Below, piece by piece: positions 4,560 through 5,773 of a DNA stretch of 5,773 bases (position 1 is the first letter of the stretch; each line of letters starts with the position of its first letter). Both the position numbers and the translations under genes were made by a program. Under the pieces are notes generated by a model that did not search any database, had not been told where the DNA came from, and worked only from the letters and a program-made list of their open reading frames with translations. The stretch lies in the NCBI GenBank assembly GCA_021828935.1, contig JAJZCU010000166.1, positions 1-5,773 on the forward strand. Reading direction: 5' to 3'. Source of the stretch: Planctomycetota bacterium. Its GTDB lineage: Bacteria; Planctomycetota; Phycisphaerae; WQYP01.

Positions 4560-5773
4560 TCAGCCCGGCTGCGTTTCCCCGGCATCCGCGGTTTCCTGCC
4601 AATCAAAACGCTCGATCCGCCCCGCCGCGTTGGCGATATGCACGAATAATTCATGGTCGGCAGGCGTGAATTCGATGTGCCGCCGCCCCATGACCGTCCG
4701 GGCGATGGTTTCAATCTTTTCAAAATCGGCCCGGGCGATAGGGCCGCCGGTGGCCCAGGCAAAGCTGGGCACGAATTTCGGCGGTCGCGGAATCGTGACA
4801 TGGCTGGCAAAACCCACCACTGATCCCGTGCTTAAACACGTGCCAATGCCCAGCTTCGCGTGGTCGCCGATAATTGAACCGACAAATTGCCGCCCCGTCG
4901 AGCGTTGGTCTCCATTGATCGCCACCCGCACCGTGCCGTAGGTGTTCTTTAAGTTGCTGGTGATTGTACCGGCGCCAAGATTGGCCCATTCCCCAACAAT
5001 GCTTTGCCCCAAAAACCCATCGTGTTGTTTGTTGGCGTGGCCCAGAAAAATAGAACCGATGATCTCCCCGCCCACCCGGCTGCCGGGCCCGATGATGCAA
5101 TCTTCCCGAATGTCGGCGCCGGTGCGGATCAGCACATTGGGGCCAAGATAAACTGGCCCGGTGATCACGGCATGAGAGCGTATTTCCACATCATCGGCGA
5201 TGATGATCGGGCCATTTTGTGCGTCCAGCACCACGCCGGGGTACAGCCGCACGTTTTCGCCGATGTGCATCTGCGACGGGTTTAATAGGAAAACACCGGG
5301 CGGGGCGGGGTCGGGCACTTGGGCGCCTAAGCGGGCGAAATCAGCCAGTAATGCCGGCCGCTGGTGGTCAAACAAATCCCATGGATAGGTGATCAGAGGC
5401 ACTTTGGCGTCGCGCCGTTGCACGCGCTGCAGCAGGGCTTCCATGCCGCGGTTTTCTGTTAAATCGCTTAAATTCAGGTCTGCGGCCTGCGACGCCGAAA
5501 GATGAATCCACGCCACGGCGGCGCCGGAAATGCCTGCGGTATCCGCTGGGGGAAGCGCAAAAGATTCAGTCATCAGCCAGCGCGCGTTGACCAGCAGCAG
5601 ACCCTCTCGCGTGCTTTGGCCGGAATTAACGGGGCAATCAATGCGGCGGCGCACGGTTTCCGTCAAGTATCCGCGAACAATCAACCCCGACACCGGCCCT
5701 GGCAAAAATTGCCGCATGCGGGACAGCGGCGTGCCCGTGCCGCAGGGCAGTTCGCAGGCGCAGCGGTTGTATG
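4560..5773 (-). CDS. Alternate-type GlmU: UDP-N-acetylglucosamine diphosphorylase / glucosamine-1-phosphate N-acetyltransferase family protein, 5'-partial
   Basis: Predicted to act in the cytoplasm in making UDP-GlcNAc, the precursor for peptidoglycan and other glycans, by acetyl transfer to a sugar phosphate and nucleotidyl transfer. The reading frame stays open to the window edge. The first internal Met is at 5717, but the codons before it read YNRCACELPCGTGT, which fits the family's N-terminal RPxxELRxG-T region, so the true start is beyond the window and 5717 is not the start. Counting from that Met, the visible part has 385 residues. VNARWL (43-48) and YPWDLFDHQ (111-119) are typical of this family. 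Residues about 150-310 form a left-handed beta-helix of hexapeptide repeats. They include GHANKQHDGFLG (226-237), GEWANLGAGTITSNLKNTYG (242-261) and GSIIGDHAKLGIGT (280-293). His232 is the likely counterpart of the acetyltransferase His of classical GlmU, by inference. The classical GlmU signature LxAGxGTRM is absent from the visible part. Family assignment is firm; the exact substrate is not proven. Confidence 0.9.
   Translation of the reverse strand, partial: YNRCACELPCGTGTPLSRMRQFLPGPVSGLIVRGYLTETVRRRIDCPVNSGQSTREGLLLVNARWLMTESFALPPADTAGISGAAVAWIHLSASQAADLNLSDLTENRGMEALLQRVQRRDAKVPLITYPWDLFDHQRPALLADFARLGAQVPDPAPPGVFLLNPSQMHIGENVRLYPGVVLDAQNGPIIIADDVEIRSHAVITGPVYLGPNVLIRTGADIREDCIIGPGSRVGGEIIGSIFLGHANKQHDGFLGQSIVGEWANLGAGTITSNLKNTYGTVRVAINGDQRSTGRQFVGSIIGDHAKLGIGTCLSTGSVVGFASHVTIPRPPKFVPSFAWATGGPIARADFEKIETIARTVMGRRHIEFTPADHELFVHIANAAGRIERFDWQETADAGETQPG

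Noticed and set aside
4582..4594. ATCCGCGGTTTC similar to the dispersed repeat
   Set aside because: Lies within the C-terminal codons of the GlmU-like gene and shares only one ATCCGCG word; chance or coding constraint explains it.

Overview
The window looks like a chromosomal segment of a GC-rich environmental bacterium, most likely in the PVC group and probably Verrucomicrobiota. This rests on three things seen here: a single-chain class II glycyl-tRNA synthetase, a GlmU-like protein of the alternate type known from Bacteroidetes, Chlorobi, Planctomycetes and Verrucomicrobia, and intergenic ATCCGCG-type repeats of a kind I associate with verrucomicrobial and planctomycete genomes. The lineage call is an inference, not a demonstration.

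All three supported protein genes lie on the minus strand, so they read from right to left. At the right edge (4560-5773) is the 3' part of an alternate-type GlmU gene for UDP-N-acetylglucosamine synthesis; its first codons lie outside the window. A non-coding gap (4134-4559) follows, holding an inverted-repeat element about 134 bp long and a good promoter candidate. Next is nuoH, the membrane subunit H of NADH:quinone oxidoreductase (complex I), then after only 24 bases glyS (glycine--tRNA ligase). nuoH and glyS very probably form one transcript that ends at an intrinsic terminator just after glyS (1384-1409). No other complex I subunit is visible, so nuoH stands apart from its usual neighbours within this view.

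The left quarter (1-1430) has no convincing protein gene. It is rich in structure. GC-rich hairpins lie near 63-163 and at 360-409, a repeat copy at 198-229, a tandem TGATCAG tract at 286-305 and a three-unit 13-bp tandem repeat at 901-939. On the minus strand, promoter-like boxes at 1168-1195, a run of hairpins and a strong 11-bp terminator hairpin with a T-rich tail at 929-970 together suggest an unrecognised small structured RNA of about 230 nt. That candidate is the most interesting item here and is unproven.
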